Source of the DNA: Crossaster papposus
Lineage: Eukaryota > Echinodermata > Asteroidea > Velatida > Solasteridae
DNA: 64,000 nucleotides
Assembly: GCA_037893245.1 (NCBI GenBank)
Contig: JBAIAA010000815.1
Coordinates: forward strand, 764,501-828,500
Direction of reading: 5' to 3'
The notes under the pieces were generated by a model. It saw nothing but the letters and a program-made list of their open reading frames with translations. It was not told the origin of the DNA and ran no database searches. This document shows positions 22,020 through 34,027 of this stretch, one piece after another; the first letter of the stretch is position 1, and every line of letters begins with the position of its first letter. The translations under genes were made by a program, and so were the position numbers.

Positions 22020-24530
22020 GCGTCTTCCTTCTGATCCCCGGTCATGTTTAGATCTGTTTGTCAATGAAAATAAGTCCTTTAAGGGTGTTCAAAACAAGAG
22101 TGTGTCAAAAAATACATTTTAGTCTCTTAATATTTAAGACTTTACCCATTGACCGCCACAAAATTATTTCATAAATTGTCATCTTTGTACGAGTACTTCG
22201 ATTCCACGAGTCCACATGTATTTTAGATTTTCGAAAGTGAGAGGTCAATTTTTGGCACATTTCTCTTTTACGTCATGCAATTTGTCAGTTTCAAAAAATT
22301 GGGACGCAACATTTTTACAAAGGTCTATTCCGAGGGTGATTTTCATAAGAAATCAATGCAGTACCAACAATAATTAAAAAACACACTTTGACCTTTAATT
22401 TTCCTATTCGGAGGGTCTGAATGCGCGCCACTAGGCTCCATTGCCTTATTTTCGACCTCTCTTGTGTATTTTTTCGTTGGTATACCAACAAACAGTGCCG
22501 TATTTTTTTCTTTTATTAAGAGCAGCCTCTAAATACAAAAAAGGTACACGGAATTTGGAATGATCTGCAACTGCAACAATTACCTCTGACGTTCTATAGT
22601 TGACATTTGAGAGATTACGCCCCCTCCAAATATTACCCCCTGAAACACCGTGGCTATACTGTAGGCTTTACAACCACCCTAGCAAAATGCCAACTAGATC
22701 TAGGGTTATCGGTTTCCATTCATCACGTCCCACGCAATGAATTTACCACAGCGTGAAGGTAAAAAGAACGATAAACGCTTCCCCCACAAATAAATCGGCG
22801 ACACGTCATCGTACATGTACATCGTTTCTTTTATACAAACAACATTGTGGCTGGCCTAAAGTAGCAATACTTTTGTGGCCACAAGAATAGGCCTACACGG
22901 TAAAAACAAAATCATCAAAAAATAATAATCAAGTGGCGGTAAACCTGGCAAGATCGGGTAAACCGCCCCAGGAGGTGACTGACAGGGAATCAATTTCTTC
23001 TCCTATACAAAAAAATACCTCATTTGAAAAGGCATGCGTCTTAACAAAAGAAGATCATTATTAAAGAAGGCGTAGCAGTCCATGGGTCCATACCTGCAGT
23101 CATTAATTGGGTTGGAAAGATCAGGTGTTCGGCGGTTAGAGTGACATTGTATTGTCTTCGTGATGATACATTTCTAGATCTTTTGTGTGAGTTCCATGGA
23201 TACCGGACCGGAGGACGGGAGACAAACAAGTTTGAATTCAGGGCTTAAGGTTCGTTGGCCACGGTGTTTTTGTGAAATAATTATGGTTTTGTTTGACTTG
23301 TAAAGGAGTCAGGCTTGAAATATGTCACTTAATACCGAGCCAAATTTGCCCTTAAACTTGTCTGGATCGCCTTCATTACATTTCCAATTTCGAGCGAATC
23401 ATTCTAGGTTGACCCCCGCGCACGCTCACGGACAGTCACCCTCGAAATACCAACGAGATATTTCCTATATTCAATTTGGCTGCATTTTTCCCCTCGTTAA
23501 CGTAAACAAATACCTGATTCTCAATATCTAAGACAATTATCCCAGCCGGGTCCCAGCTAGCTTTCGTCTCAGCTCTGTCTGACGTCGGTATTGAGTCATG
23601 GCGTCTAGTGAATGCGCCAATAGGTGCTTCAAAGCCCCAAATCCTCATCAATTTTCCCCTGTGTGTTATTGCACCGTCCCTGTCGGTGTTTTGCAAGAGG
23701 AGAGGCGGGCTTGCGCCATCTGTTTGAAAGTTTCTACCCTCCCGGCTGATACAAAACTGAAACACCCTCTTCTCAGCCGATGGTTTAACGAAAGGTATTA
23801 TTTGAGGTGACAAAGTAGTTGAAGGGCCGGCGTAGTGCATGTTCCCCCCATTGCGACTGTCCAAAAAACTAAACGACTGGGCCCCGCCAGCACAATCTTT
23901 TTGAAATATAACCGAGGATACACACCACAAATATAATAAATATTTTCTATACCCACGAGGTGGTAGTTTATAACCGATCGTTTTGAGGATAGCAAGGGAG
24001 TTCTGCTGGTGAAGTGGGTAAAATAATCTGGGTGAACCCCAAGAAATAGGTCATTTGGGACGCGGTGGCCGCTTTTTTGATGTGTTTTGATGCTTCCATC
24101 GCATATCGCGCCACGTTGCCTATGGTAGCAAACCTTAGCCCGTGACCCCCATTTTGGCGCGGGACACATTTTTACAATTTACAGGTCTCGACTGGAATGG
24201 GCCCCTTGCCCCTCGCTTACAAATGGCAAATTGAGTCGAAAATGGTTTGATTGGCTTTGAGTTCTAGAATTGCATTTCAATATGGATCCATTTAGACTGC
24301 ACATAGGTCTCCCGACCTCAGCTTGCTTAGTTAGAGTACATTAACATTCCAAACAATGATATAGCTTGGTAATTGAATGTCGTGACGAGTTGAAAATACA
24401 CCCTTTGTGTCTCATTCAACCTTATTTTAAATTGTTGTTTGGCAATTTCCAAGAGTACGGTATTTAGGTATTTTTGTTATGCTAATGAGATTGGCAGATT
24501 GGCAACCACGAACAGGCAAACGAACTCTCT
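22020..24530. other. 2.5 kb with no recognised feature
   Basis: No repeat arms or family blocks recognised. The overlapping minus-strand frames at 23436-23930 and 23798-24169 lack recognisable domains and are followed by no clear splice or polyadenylation context. I do not call them genes. Confidence 0.35.
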
Positions 24531-24539
24531 ATGTAAAAT

Positions 24540-25035
24540 AGTGAGAAGTTCACTCTCCAAAAAGAGTGAGTCTCTTATAAAACAACACCAAAAAGAGTGA
24601 AATGAAGTTTTTCAGAGCGAAAACTGCTCCAAAACAGTACATCCTCACTCTTCCGAGTAGCAAGGACATTTTTTTGTTAGAGTTGTCCTTCATATAATGA
24701 CTCCTCAGGAGTGTTAGAATTCTGCTCTTTTTGAGTGATTTTCACTCGTTTTGGAGTATTTTTTGCTCTGAAAAACCCCACTTCACTCAGTGGCAAAACT
24801 GGCCATCGGGAGGTTCGGGACCTTTCCTCTCTGTCTCTGTGCAATTTGGGCCAGCGATTGGTTTTTGTTTTTTTCAAACGAAATCTGAGTTGGCTGTACG
24901 TTATTAGATTTTGGACTTAAATTGTTTTTTATTAAAAGCGTGGGGCAGTGCGCGGGCCGGTGTTGATGAATTTGTGTCCCAGTCCGCCGCTGATGTCACT
25001 CTTTTTGCAGTGGTTTTATAAGAGACTATAGCACA
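24540..25035. mobile_element. Foldback-like repeat with AAAAAGAGTGA words
   Basis: CACTCTCCAAAAAGAGTGAGTCTCTTATAAAAC at the left has a partial inverse at about 25012-25032 (GTTTTATAAGAGACTATAG), and GAGTGA / TCACTC words with 'tcagagcgaaaa' / 'ttttgctctgaaaaa' are inverted within 24540-24790. Boundaries uncertain. Confidence 0.5.
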
Positions 25036-25119
25036 CTTCTGCATGGAGAGTGAGCTTTTCACTCGTTTACATTCAGAAAGTAGAAGAGAGCGGCAATGTC
25101 GTCATTGTCGTCCTCTTTC

Positions 25120-25322
25120 ACGCAGGGATGTAGTCGAGTCCATCACAAGTCCCTGCAAGTCCCTGTAAGTCCCTGCAAGTCCATCAAAGGGCTTCAGTTC
25201 CAATTCAAATCGCAAGCTATTCAAATAAGCTTTGACAAAAGCATTCCTTTGTCTTTGTTCATCCAGTTACTTGTGACTGAAAAGACTTGTGAACGGACTT
25301 GCAGGGACTCGACTACAACCCT
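25120..25322. mobile_element. Foldback element, AGTCCCTGCA word family, copy 2
   Basis: Ends CAGGGATGTAGTCGAGTCC and inverse GGGACTCGACTACAACCCTG. The left arm repeats CAAGTCCCTG and GTAAGTCCCTG several times, and the right arm carries the inverse GACTTGTGA words. Same family as 16316-16545. Confidence 0.8.
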
Positions 25323-26230
25323 GCTTTCACGACAACAGAAAGAAGAAGAAGATGGCGAGATGACATCATAACATGACCAAGATTGGATGAACAGAGAGAG
25401 GAAGGGTGCCATTCACTAGGAGGGCTTTATCCAAAGTGTAGGAACTATAGCTTGATGATGATGATGATGATGATTCTGGTTATACAGTTTAGTCAAATAA
25501 CTTGTGTCGAAAATTGATTGGAAAATTCTTGGTCTTCCCCTCTATACAGCCTCTAACCTCTGAGAAAGAGTAATGTAATAAGTGCTTAGTCTTCAACCGC
25601 TCGGAGTAGAAATCCAATTGGGTGCGACGAGTGACATTATTCCATACCGTTGTCGAGGGAGTTCATTCGTATACCGTCGCGGTGAGGGAACAAAAGAGCG
25701 GTGATGGTGATGAGGGTCACCGGTGCATTGTCGGGCGTTAAGCCCGTACTTTTTTTTTCTGATTTCCATGTACTTTGAATCTTGTTGATGATGTAAGCTA
25801 GTCTATACCTGCTGGGGTCTTAGCTTGAAGGGTCGTGTGATTACCGGCATAGGTCATACTCTCGCTGACCACAGTACAGAATGTCTTTGCATCCCTAGTT
25901 TATACCAACAAGTAGGCTACACAAGTTATTTAAAACTTGCAACATACTCTTACCTTATTCAGCATTTACTGAAGGTGCTTGACTGGGACAGTGTGGTCCT
26001 TAATGTGAAGCGGTGTATTACAATATAGTGACGGCGTTTGGCTCGTGCGGTGGTACGTGATCCCTGGTGGGGACATGGGGTAATAATGATGACGGCAATG
26101 AGGGGTAGTAATTGTGAAACGCTGTGAAACTTTTGGTATATTTTAGTATTAATTCTTAATAATAATAATAATAATACAAAATATTTATACCAAGCTATAC
26201 CAAGCTCACAGCGCCTGACAATAAATTACA
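25323..26230. other. Mostly unassigned; microsatellites
   Basis: (GAT)n at 25454-25474 and (AAT)n at about 26157-26176. No gene or repeat family otherwise recognised. Confidence 0.4.
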
Positions 26231-26236
26231 AATTCA

Positions 26237-26500
26237 TTCTGGTAATGAAACCAAGGATCTCTCAAAAGCGCCATAGGCACTGTAGCTCGTAAGCCTGAAG
26301 AAACCTACAGTAAGAAGACAATGAGAATAAATATATAGTTTTAGAGGTGGAAGAAAACCCCAGAAAAATATCCCGGAGAAAACCCACGCAATCAGGCAGG
26401 GACTGAAAACCCAATCCACATATTGGCCCAGGCTGGATTCGAACCCGGTCACAGCGGTGGAAGGCGAGGAATCAACCGCTACGTCAACCTGACTTCCCAT
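26237..26500 (-). mobile_element. tRNA-derived SINE, family N, copy 2
   Basis: The most complete of the three family N copies. On the minus strand it starts with a tRNA-like head (box A region near 26480, box B GGGTTCGAATCC at about 26435-26446), continues with TTTTCTCCGGGATATTTTTC...GGGGTTTTCTTCCACC, and ends CATTACCAGAATG. The source tRNA cannot be decided by eye. Confidence 0.8.
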
Positions 26501-26510
26501 AAAGTGATAT

Positions 26511-26697
26511 GTGTGACCCTCTATGCAAAAAGGGCCATAACGTTTGACAATTTAGTTAGAAAGGCCATTTTATAAGCTTTCATGTGGTATATGACTGAGG
26601 TCTGTAGCAGAAAATGTGCATAAAGTGTTTTAAGAAATCTCGAAATGACTTAGGCCCTACGGAGAAATAGACATTACAAAAAAAGGCTGCAAAAATG
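26511..26697. mobile_element. Possible TIR repeat with TGTGACCCTCTATGCAAAAA end
   Basis: Its left end resembles that of the element at 33316-33755 (TGTGACCCACTCTGCAAAAA). No convincing right end was found, so this is probably a truncated or diverged member. Confidence 0.35.
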
Positions 26698-26818
26698 AAT
26701 CAAGTTAAAAGTGTCCACCTTGAATGTCCCCCAGCAACAGAATAAAACAAAACCATGACGCCATCATAGATTTTACCTAGTTTGCATAATTTGGACAATT
26801 TGGCCAAATTGAACCTTA

Positions 26819-27193
26819 ACAGTGGCACGGGTGGCTTGTGCGTATAAAGCGCTCGCCTCTCACCAATGTGGCCCGGGTTCGATTCCCGGCCCGGACCATT
26901 ATGTGAGTAGAGTTGTGCTTTGGTTCTCTCCTGTGTCACGAGGGTTTTTCTCCGGGTCCTCCGGTTTTCTTCCCTCTGGAAAAGTCAAACACTTTCGATC
27001 TCAGGATGTGCTCCGTATAGTCATAATGAGTCGATGTGCCGGCTGTCACAGGCGCCTTTACGTGCCAGCGGCTCGATCACGTTGTAGCCGCGTCCTTCGC
27101 AATTCAGCACCTGAGGGCCTCCATGGAAAGCAGTGCTGTACACTGATTGGAGTTTACCCTCATTAAATATGGCATAACAAAATAATAATAATA
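26819..27193 (+). mobile_element. tRNA-derived SINE, family M
   Basis: tRNA-like head 26829-26897 with a perfect box B (GGTTCGATTCC) in a CCCGGG...CCCGG stem. Then the central block GAGGGTTTTTCTCCGGGTCC / CCGGTTTTCTTCCCTC, a unique 3' part, and an (AAT)n tail ending AACAAAATAATAATAATAATT. About 375 bp. The central block is shared with family N. Frames across it are not genes. Confidence 0.85.
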
Positions 27194-27879
27194 ATTGTAG
27201 GAGGTGGGTGAACATTCACCTTAAACATGGGTTAACTGTTTTGGAATCGCCAATATATCTGCTTTGATCTGTTGGGCTTATCAGATACGAGAAGCTTCCG
27301 ATAGTATAGCGTCAGCGCTAACACCTCCTGATGAACTCTGATGGTGAGTTCATCTCGCCCGGTCTTGGATTTTCCCCCAAGAGGCCGGCTGTTATCACTT
27401 CTTAGCTGCAGCGGTGTTCGGTCCATCAATCGAAGGAGCAAAAGATCAAGCTCCTCGGAACACGTTGAGTGTCAGCATGAGCTGTGTGTGTGTGTTCCAT
27501 ATACCGCAAATCTCTCCAGGCGTCTGGAGGGAGCGAGGAGGCGGTATGAGCGGCTTCTAGCTCGTAGGCCATCATGCCTTATGTCGCTTTTATAGCCGTA
27601 TAGCCCATTATACGGCTTATTGGTTAGTTAATCGACTAGACGATTGTTGGCTAATATGTGTCACTCTAGTTTACTCATTCCCAAATTATAAGGTGGCAAC
27701 CGCATCATATATTTTGCTGCCATGTCAAAGTTCTTCGCTTATCCTGTCGGCAAAAGAGTGAGTGGAAAGTTTTCAAAGATGTTCTCTTCATTTTGTTTCG
27801 ACATGAAAAAATTGAGGCATGCGATACTTCGATTCCCTCGAAACTGTTGGTTTTTAAAGCCATAGGTTCTACGGGGTCC

Positions 27880-28400
27880 GCTCGATGGTCCGACGATTTG
27901 ATAACACATTTATTGACCCAAAGGCTCGATAGTCAGAACACACACATTTTCCATAAACGGAGGTTCATTAGTCCGAGAATGAAATAAGGTTCGTTAATCC
28001 GAGCACAAGTTGATGCGATAATCCGAAGGTTTGTTAGCCGGAAGGTTCAATAATCCAAATGTTCATTTGTCCGAAGGTTCGGCGGTCCGAATTTAGACTA
28101 ATTAGTCTGAAGGTTCAATAGTCTGAAAAGTAAACAAGGTGCAATAGTCCGAAGGTTCAGTAATCCGAAAGTGCACATGCAGGGTTCGGTAGTCCACATT
28201 TAATTAAGGTTCGATAGGCCAAATCATCAACAAAAAAGTCAAATAATACTCGCCTAGCCATTGTCTATATTGACCACTGAACTTTTGTTTTTAATATCAA
28301 ACCTTATTGTCAATTCAGACTATCGGATTGTCGACTCGTACTATCGAACCTTGTTGTCTATTCGGACTATCGAGCCTTCGAAATGTCGGCCTATCGAATA
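27880..28400. mobile_element. Foldback word array, AGGTTCGATAGTCCGA family
   Basis: Left part repeats variants of AGGTTCGATAGTCCGAA about every 16-20 bp (GGTTCATTAGTCCGAG, GGTTCAATAGTCTGAA, GGTGCAATAGTCCGAAG). The right part (28310-28400) carries the inverse (CGGACTATCGAGCCTTCG). So a large hairpin built of degenerate words. No TSD could be read. Confidence 0.75.
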
Positions 28401-28570
28401 TTGCTATTCGAGTACGAGTACCTTGATGATCGATTACAATAATGACATGTCGAGTGCGAGTACTCTGGTTGCCTGAGTACGTCAGTTCGAGTACGATCAT
28501 TTTGAAAATCGAGTACAAGTACGAGTACTCTAAAAACGGTACTCGAGTATTCAAGTACAAGTACTACAAC
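28401..28570. repeat. GAGTACGAGTAC word array
   Basis: Degenerate GAGTACGAGTAC / CTCGTACTC words in both orientations, directly abutting the previous array. Frames across it are periodic artefacts. Confidence 0.7.
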
Positions 28571-28987
28571 ACTGGTATAATATATTCTAAGTTATGTATC
28601 TTGGTCCCAATCAGAAATGACCGCATTGCACCACTTTTTATTTTGATGCTCTTTATCGGATTAATGCCCGGCATTTTCAGACCGCGTTCCACGGACGATG
28701 TTTAAAATACTGTACTCACAGCAAGCACGCTTGTGCCACAGAGGCGGCACCAGAGGGCATGACAAGATTCCATTATAGAGCTTTAACGGATGGGCAACTC
28801 ACTGATGATGACTATGTTAAGAGACGAGCACAATTCAGTGCTCTATGTGGATGTTCCTGCTATACCCAAAAGGTATTCCGACACCCTCCATGGCCGACTT
28901 GACACCTCCCGGGTTAAATCCCTTTCAGAAACCGCATTAACCAGCCGTTTTTGTACCCGATGCTCATGTTTAACAAGGGATTACTGG

Positions 28988-29045
28988 GCTTACGGTCCAG
29001 TGGTTGTCGGTGGGTGGTAAACTGAGATTCAACTCCCGTCTGATA
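28988..29045 (+). other. Weak tRNA-like (SINE relic?) segment
   Basis: GGTCCAGTGG followed about 40 bp on by AGATTCAACTCCC looks like degenerate box A and box B. No downstream SINE domain recognised. Low confidence. The surrounding 28571-30480 shows nothing else I can assign. Confidence 0.2.
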
Positions 29046-30480
29046 CTTCCAAAAGACACCAGCAAATCCCTCTCATCCATTTTTTCCCCTTCAATTTGAG
29101 TAAGGACTGTACAGGTCGTTAATTGATCTCAAAGGACGCCGTCTAGAGTGAAGGTTATACGACTGAAAACACGGGGCCCGGCAAGGCTTCGTATAGTTCT
29201 GGCAAGGATTGTCACGGTTCGTTAATTGAAGGTCCTGATCAGAAAAGTCGACTCCTTTGACGACCGTATAAAGAATCCAGTGATTTGATTCAACGAGTGA
29301 AACATGATTTTCTTGCCTTTTAAAACAAAATTAATTCAAGGATAAATGCTTTCTCAATTATTAGATCATCGCTTTCTCATTATTGGATCATCGTTCAAAG
29401 TTGAATATAGACAGGATTGTAAAAAGAAAAGAAAAATGCAACGTATGGCATTATACTACAAATTACAAATATACTACACAATAATCTACATACCTGTTTA
29501 GTAATAGTACTGTATGATAAGGTATTAAGTGACGTAAGGGTTAAGCTAATTAGGTTGGTACTATAGTATCAACAAATCTTGTCTGGAACAAATAGTAAAC
29601 CAAACAAAAATAAAATTGTTTTATAACATAAAAACTGCAACATGTCTCACAATCATGCACCTACACCATGCCCAATACCATCTAAAAGGAGCAAACCTAA
29701 AAAAAAGAGAGGTCTATTTAAAGGCAATCTCTACCTGAGGCCTTTATTGACAAAGCCAAACCTTGTTTTGTGTGGAGGTGACTGGTAGGGTTAGAATGGG
29801 CGCGACTAAAGAGGGTCATAAAAAGTGATCCGGGGTACAAAAAAGCCAATCTGGGATTATAAGCCAGCAGTATAAAAGGCGGTTCTCACATCTTGAGGTC
29901 ACACCAATTAGAAAGACGTTTTATACCCCGATCATTCCAGATTTTCTATAAATGACCACTGGCAAGAATTAGCCTTTTGGTCGATACTGAGGCAGGCTTG
30001 GGTTCTTTTTGTGCATATAAAAAAAAACAGCTAAGGGGTGTTGAACATTTTGCAGTATGTTACGAAATACAAGTTTTCTCGGTCAATTTCGGCAAATAAG
30101 CGTCCAATTTAATCACCGCGTTATTCGGTTTTTACGCGAATTTGAATTCTGCTACAAATCATTATTCATTGCGACATTCGATTTAAACAAAATAACCATC
30201 CAAATCCATGCACTCAAACAACATTCAAACTTGCAAACGAATTTGAATGTCTAGGCAAAACTTAACTCCCTGTAAGTGAATAAGAACTACATACATTGAC
30301 ACTATGACAAAATTCGCTTGAATTTGTACATTCAAAATCGAATTTAAAGGCTGTTCGTTATGAGTTGATCGGGAAAACTATATAGGCTGATATACTAGCC
30401 CTTTCCGAATGTATTATACATGCATATCTTTTGGAGATGTATACTGCCGACTATTGCTATTTTCCTTGTTTTCCCCACTA

Positions 30481-30869
30481 TTTAAAGGTAGGATACACCA
30501 TTTGCAGATATCAACAATATTTACTACCGAATTATTAAGAAATATCTTACACATTTGAAAGTAAATGTTGATTCTAGGCATCCAGCAAAAGGATTGCGTT
30601 AGATATTCTGTAATTATTCCGAAAAATATAATTTTACAATGAAAAATTTGCGATCGCCGGACGGCGATCGCGAAAAAACAAAGATAACATAAGAATAACT
30701 GCTCGACGCCGGTTGAAAAACCCCGCTGTTTTTCGTGCTTTTCTCGGCATCCATGATTGTAAAACTTCGGACAGCTCAGTTAAACGATATTTACTATAAA
30801 ATACAACCCCCCAAATCTACTCATTCATGATAATTCAAGCAATGACCAATGGTGTATACTACCTTTAAA
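30481..30869 (-). mobile_element. MITE family A, copy A8
   Basis: Full-length reverse copy between TTTAAA at 30481-30486 and 30864-30869. Hairpin (GCGATCGCCGGACGGCGATC) intact. Confidence 0.9.
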
Positions 30870-31028
30870 TATAAACTAACATAAAGTTGACCCTATGATG
30901 ATTTTATATTTGATATTCCTCATTCAAGAAAATCCAATTGTGTTAGCAAGTTAGGTTACTGCATAAGAAGTTACTGGCCGTTAATATACTGACCAAAATT
31001 ATATAGGATATCATGGTGTGACAACAAA

Positions 31029-31086
31029 GTGGATTTGGGGGGTTGTATGTTATAGTAAATATCGTTTAACTGACCTTTCCGAACTG
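31029..31086 (+). mobile_element. MITE family A internal fragment, copy A9
   Basis: Only the block GTGGATTTGGGGGGTTGTAT to CTGACCTTTCCGAA, with no termini. Short relic. Confidence 0.65.
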
Positions 31087-31244
31087 AACTGATCAGCTTT
31101 CCCGTGCTTGAAACAACGATAATACTAATCGTAAGCGTCCAATCTTTATTACATGTATAGGACATAGTTGAGTTGAACATAATCCACGATTCCGATACAA
31201 TTTTATGTCTCGCAGTTTATTAAAACGTCACATTTTTATAGTTA

Positions 31245-31623
31245 TTTAAAGGTAAATGTAGTATACACCACTGGTAATGAATGAGTAGATTTGGGGGTTG
31301 TATTTTATAGTAAATATCGTTTAACTGACCTGTCCGAAGTTTTACAATCATGGATGCCAAGAAAAGCACTAAAAACAGCGTTTGTTTTCAACTGGCGCCG
31401 AGAAGTTATTCTTATGTTATCTTTGTTGTTTCGCGATCGCCGTCCGGCGATCGCGAATTTTTCTTTATAAAATTCCATTTTTCGGAATAATTACAGAATA
31501 TCTAGCGCAATCATTTTGCTGGATGCCTGGAATCATTATTCACTTTCAAATGAGTAAGATATTTCTTAATAATTCGGTAGTAAATATTTTCGATATCTGC
31601 AAATGGTGTATCTTACCTTTAAA
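31245..31623 (+). mobile_element. MITE family A, copy A10
   Basis: Full-length with a small deletion after the left terminus (GGTAATGAATGAGTAGATTT). Perfect hairpin CGATCGCCGTCCGGCGATCG. Its right TTTAAA is shared with MITE B2. Confidence 0.9.
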
Positions 31624-32026
31624 GGGATCGTATACGTTTGGTAATTACTCAAAAAATTAATGGCAATAAAAACTTACTTGGTAAGAAGTACAGCAGCTTT
31701 GGATAGTATAATGCATTTTTAGAAACTTTTCACTTCGAAGTACTGCCGTTATGGAAAAAAGATATCACTTTTTATCCCCCCCCCCAAAAAAAAATGGATC
31801 TGAGAAGCGTTATACTGCAGTGACGTTTTTCAGATTGTGTATCCCAATGCAGATTATTATTCTTGCGTGGACATAACCGCTCCAGATTTTCGGCAATATC
31901 TCAAAATCGCTACCACCTTTTGAAATGAAATGTTTACAGGTTAGTGTTATGGTATATATCTATAACTATATAGGATTGAAACAAACACTGGGTTCCAATT
32001 ACCAAACGTATACGATCCTAGTTTAA
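31618..32026 (+). mobile_element. MITE family B, copy B2
   Basis: Starts TTTAAAGGGATCGTATACG and ends CGTATACGATCCTAGTTTAA, the right terminus carrying a small change. C10/A9 run at about 31769-31790. Abuts A10. Confidence 0.85.
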
Positions 32027-32705
32027 CTGCAAAACAAATATATACCAATGGAAGCGTGACTTTGTGAGATTTTACAAAGTAACGGTTATGAAAGCATGTA
32101 CGGTATGGAATAATTTTAAAAAGTCACGACAATTATAATTGAGTTATGTAAACACTAGCAATCGTGGATTAGTGACGATATTGGGTTAGGGCATCAACAA
32201 AGGGTCCACGATTAAGAATTCGTGTACAAAACCTATGGGAGGCCTTATCGCCTTCCAAACAACAAAGTTGTTTGTTAAAATACAAACAAAAGAGGGACAA
32301 TAGATGGAAGGTGTTTACATATATGTATGACTTCGTGATTAAATCTTACAAATCACCAAGTTCAGCCAATTGTTACGGACTAGCTCCCCGGAAAACAAAT
32401 TTACACAATCAATTTGTTGGGGAGAAATAAAGCGTGTGACGTTAACAACTCTTGACGGTTAGATAATAATATTTTCGGGTAGAGGTTGCGTGGGCCGGGT
32501 GTGTGTGTGGAGGGGTTTCCGACAGCGATGGGAATTCGCCTCCGTGCGTTGCCAAGTTGAACCTTATTAACAGCGGCATTGTACTTGAGTTTGTTCCAAG
32601 TGAGTTGTTATTCGGCGGAAAGTCAGAAACTAATACAAACCCAAAAGTTGTATAAGGTCAGTTCTTAAAGTACATGCAGATGGCAGGAAATGCATCGTTC
32701 TTATT

Positions 32706-33317
32706 ATAGGTGGGCTTATTACAACTGATAATGTAGTAACCAACGGATAATGTATCACCAACCGATAATGTCACACAGATTGACCGATACTGTATCACCA
32801 ACCGATAATGTAACAAAGAATGACCAGTGTAGTGTTTAGTAACTTTTACTCTCGGTCAATTTCTGTTATACATTATCGGTTAATCGTAATAACAATTGAT
32901 CGATAATGGATATTTGGCTACACTGTCAGTCATTTGTTGGTTACATTATCGGTAATATCGTTCAATTTGTGTTACATTATCGGTTGGTGATCAATACATT
33001 TCGTTGGATACAAATTTACACACTTTTCACCAAACCAATTAATTTATCATTTAATTTTAACGTTTGGTCGCCTTTTCTAAACACCAGGTCGAAACTATTG
33101 GTCATTACAGATCGAAGCAACAGCTTAGACGAATTGGATCTGTACTACACAAATATTCCCGAAACAATGTTTAAACAGAGTGACCAAAATTTGAAATTGA
33201 ACGGTAAATGAAATAAATTATTGGTTTGGTGAAAGCGTGTGAATTTTTTCCTCGGATGAAATTGAATGTGGAGTTGGTGAATAAAAATTGTTTTAAAATA
33301 GCCGGGAAAACCTATAT
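32706..33317. mobile_element. Foldback element, ATAGGTTTTCCCGG-ended family, copy 1
   Basis: The right end TAGCCGGGAAAACCTATAT (to 33317) is inverse to the ends of the next two copies. The left end near 32706 (ATAGGTGGGCTTATTACAAC) is more diverged. The left arm is an array of ACCAACCGATAATGTA words, with the inverse TACATTATCGGTTGGTGAT at about 32970. A nested arm pair (ACACTTTTCACCAAACCAAT at 33021; ATTGGTTTGGTGAAAGCGTG at 33220) closes the centre. Contains the intact TTAA site used by A11 in the sister copy. Confidence 0.65.
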
Positions 33318-33755
33318 GTGACCCACTCTGCAAAAATGAGTCCGATGTGTTAACAATATTTGTTTTTCAATTTTACAGTTGGTCAGAAAAAGCAGGAAAT
33401 AAGCTTTCATTTGATATGGCACAACTCTGTAGTGTAATGCATTGGTCTTTTACAATTCTGGGAAATTTGCTTTTTCTCAGTTATATTAAAAAATGTCTTT
33501 GAAAAGAAATGAATATTTACAATTGTAGTGCTTCATAAGATGCTATGATAAGAAAATGACCAAACCTGTATTACATTTTATTTAGGGATCAAAACAATCT
33601 TTTCAATCGATCAGATCTAAAAATATCGGTGTCGGAGAAACCAGAATGCCTTAAAAAAAATTATTGAAAGAAAAACCACCTCTGAGACAGTAAACAGCCC
33701 TTTACGTAAAAATGTATTTTGCGACATCAGACTCATTTTTGCAGAGCGGGTCACC
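33316..33755. mobile_element. TIR element G
   Basis: About 440 bp, with ends TGTGACCCACTCTGCAAAAA and inverse TTTTTGCAGAGCGGGTCACC. Abuts the preceding foldback at CTATATG. No coding capacity. A diverged left end occurs at 26511. Confidence 0.75.
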
Positions 33756-34027
33756 TATTACACTGAGTTTATGGTTGATATAGCGCTGGTCTGAGTGTGT
33801 TCCTTTTTGGCAGCCTAACACAACATTTCCGTTACAGGGGAAGACCTCGTGTTTAAAAGCCGTCCGGGAGTCATCTGAACTCCAAACTTTCAATGCCTGC
33901 TTTCGGAACCTGTGAATTAGCACCGACGCCAAGGTGCCAGACGTGATTTAGTCAACATGCTACAAATCACTAGACTGAGTGTTGCGCGTTCGGCAACGTT
34001 GGCAAACCCCTACTGAGGAATAATGTA

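Noticed and set aside
23436..24169. Two overlapping minus-strand frames (164 and 123 codons) as exons
   Set aside because: Different frames, no domains, no clear donor/acceptor pairing. Length is not exceptional for 64 kb of random-like DNA.
27880..28570. CRISPR-like array because of regularly recurring words
   Set aside because: Words are degenerate, spacing varies, orientation is inverted half-way and there are no unique spacers of constant size. This is a eukaryotic foldback repeat.
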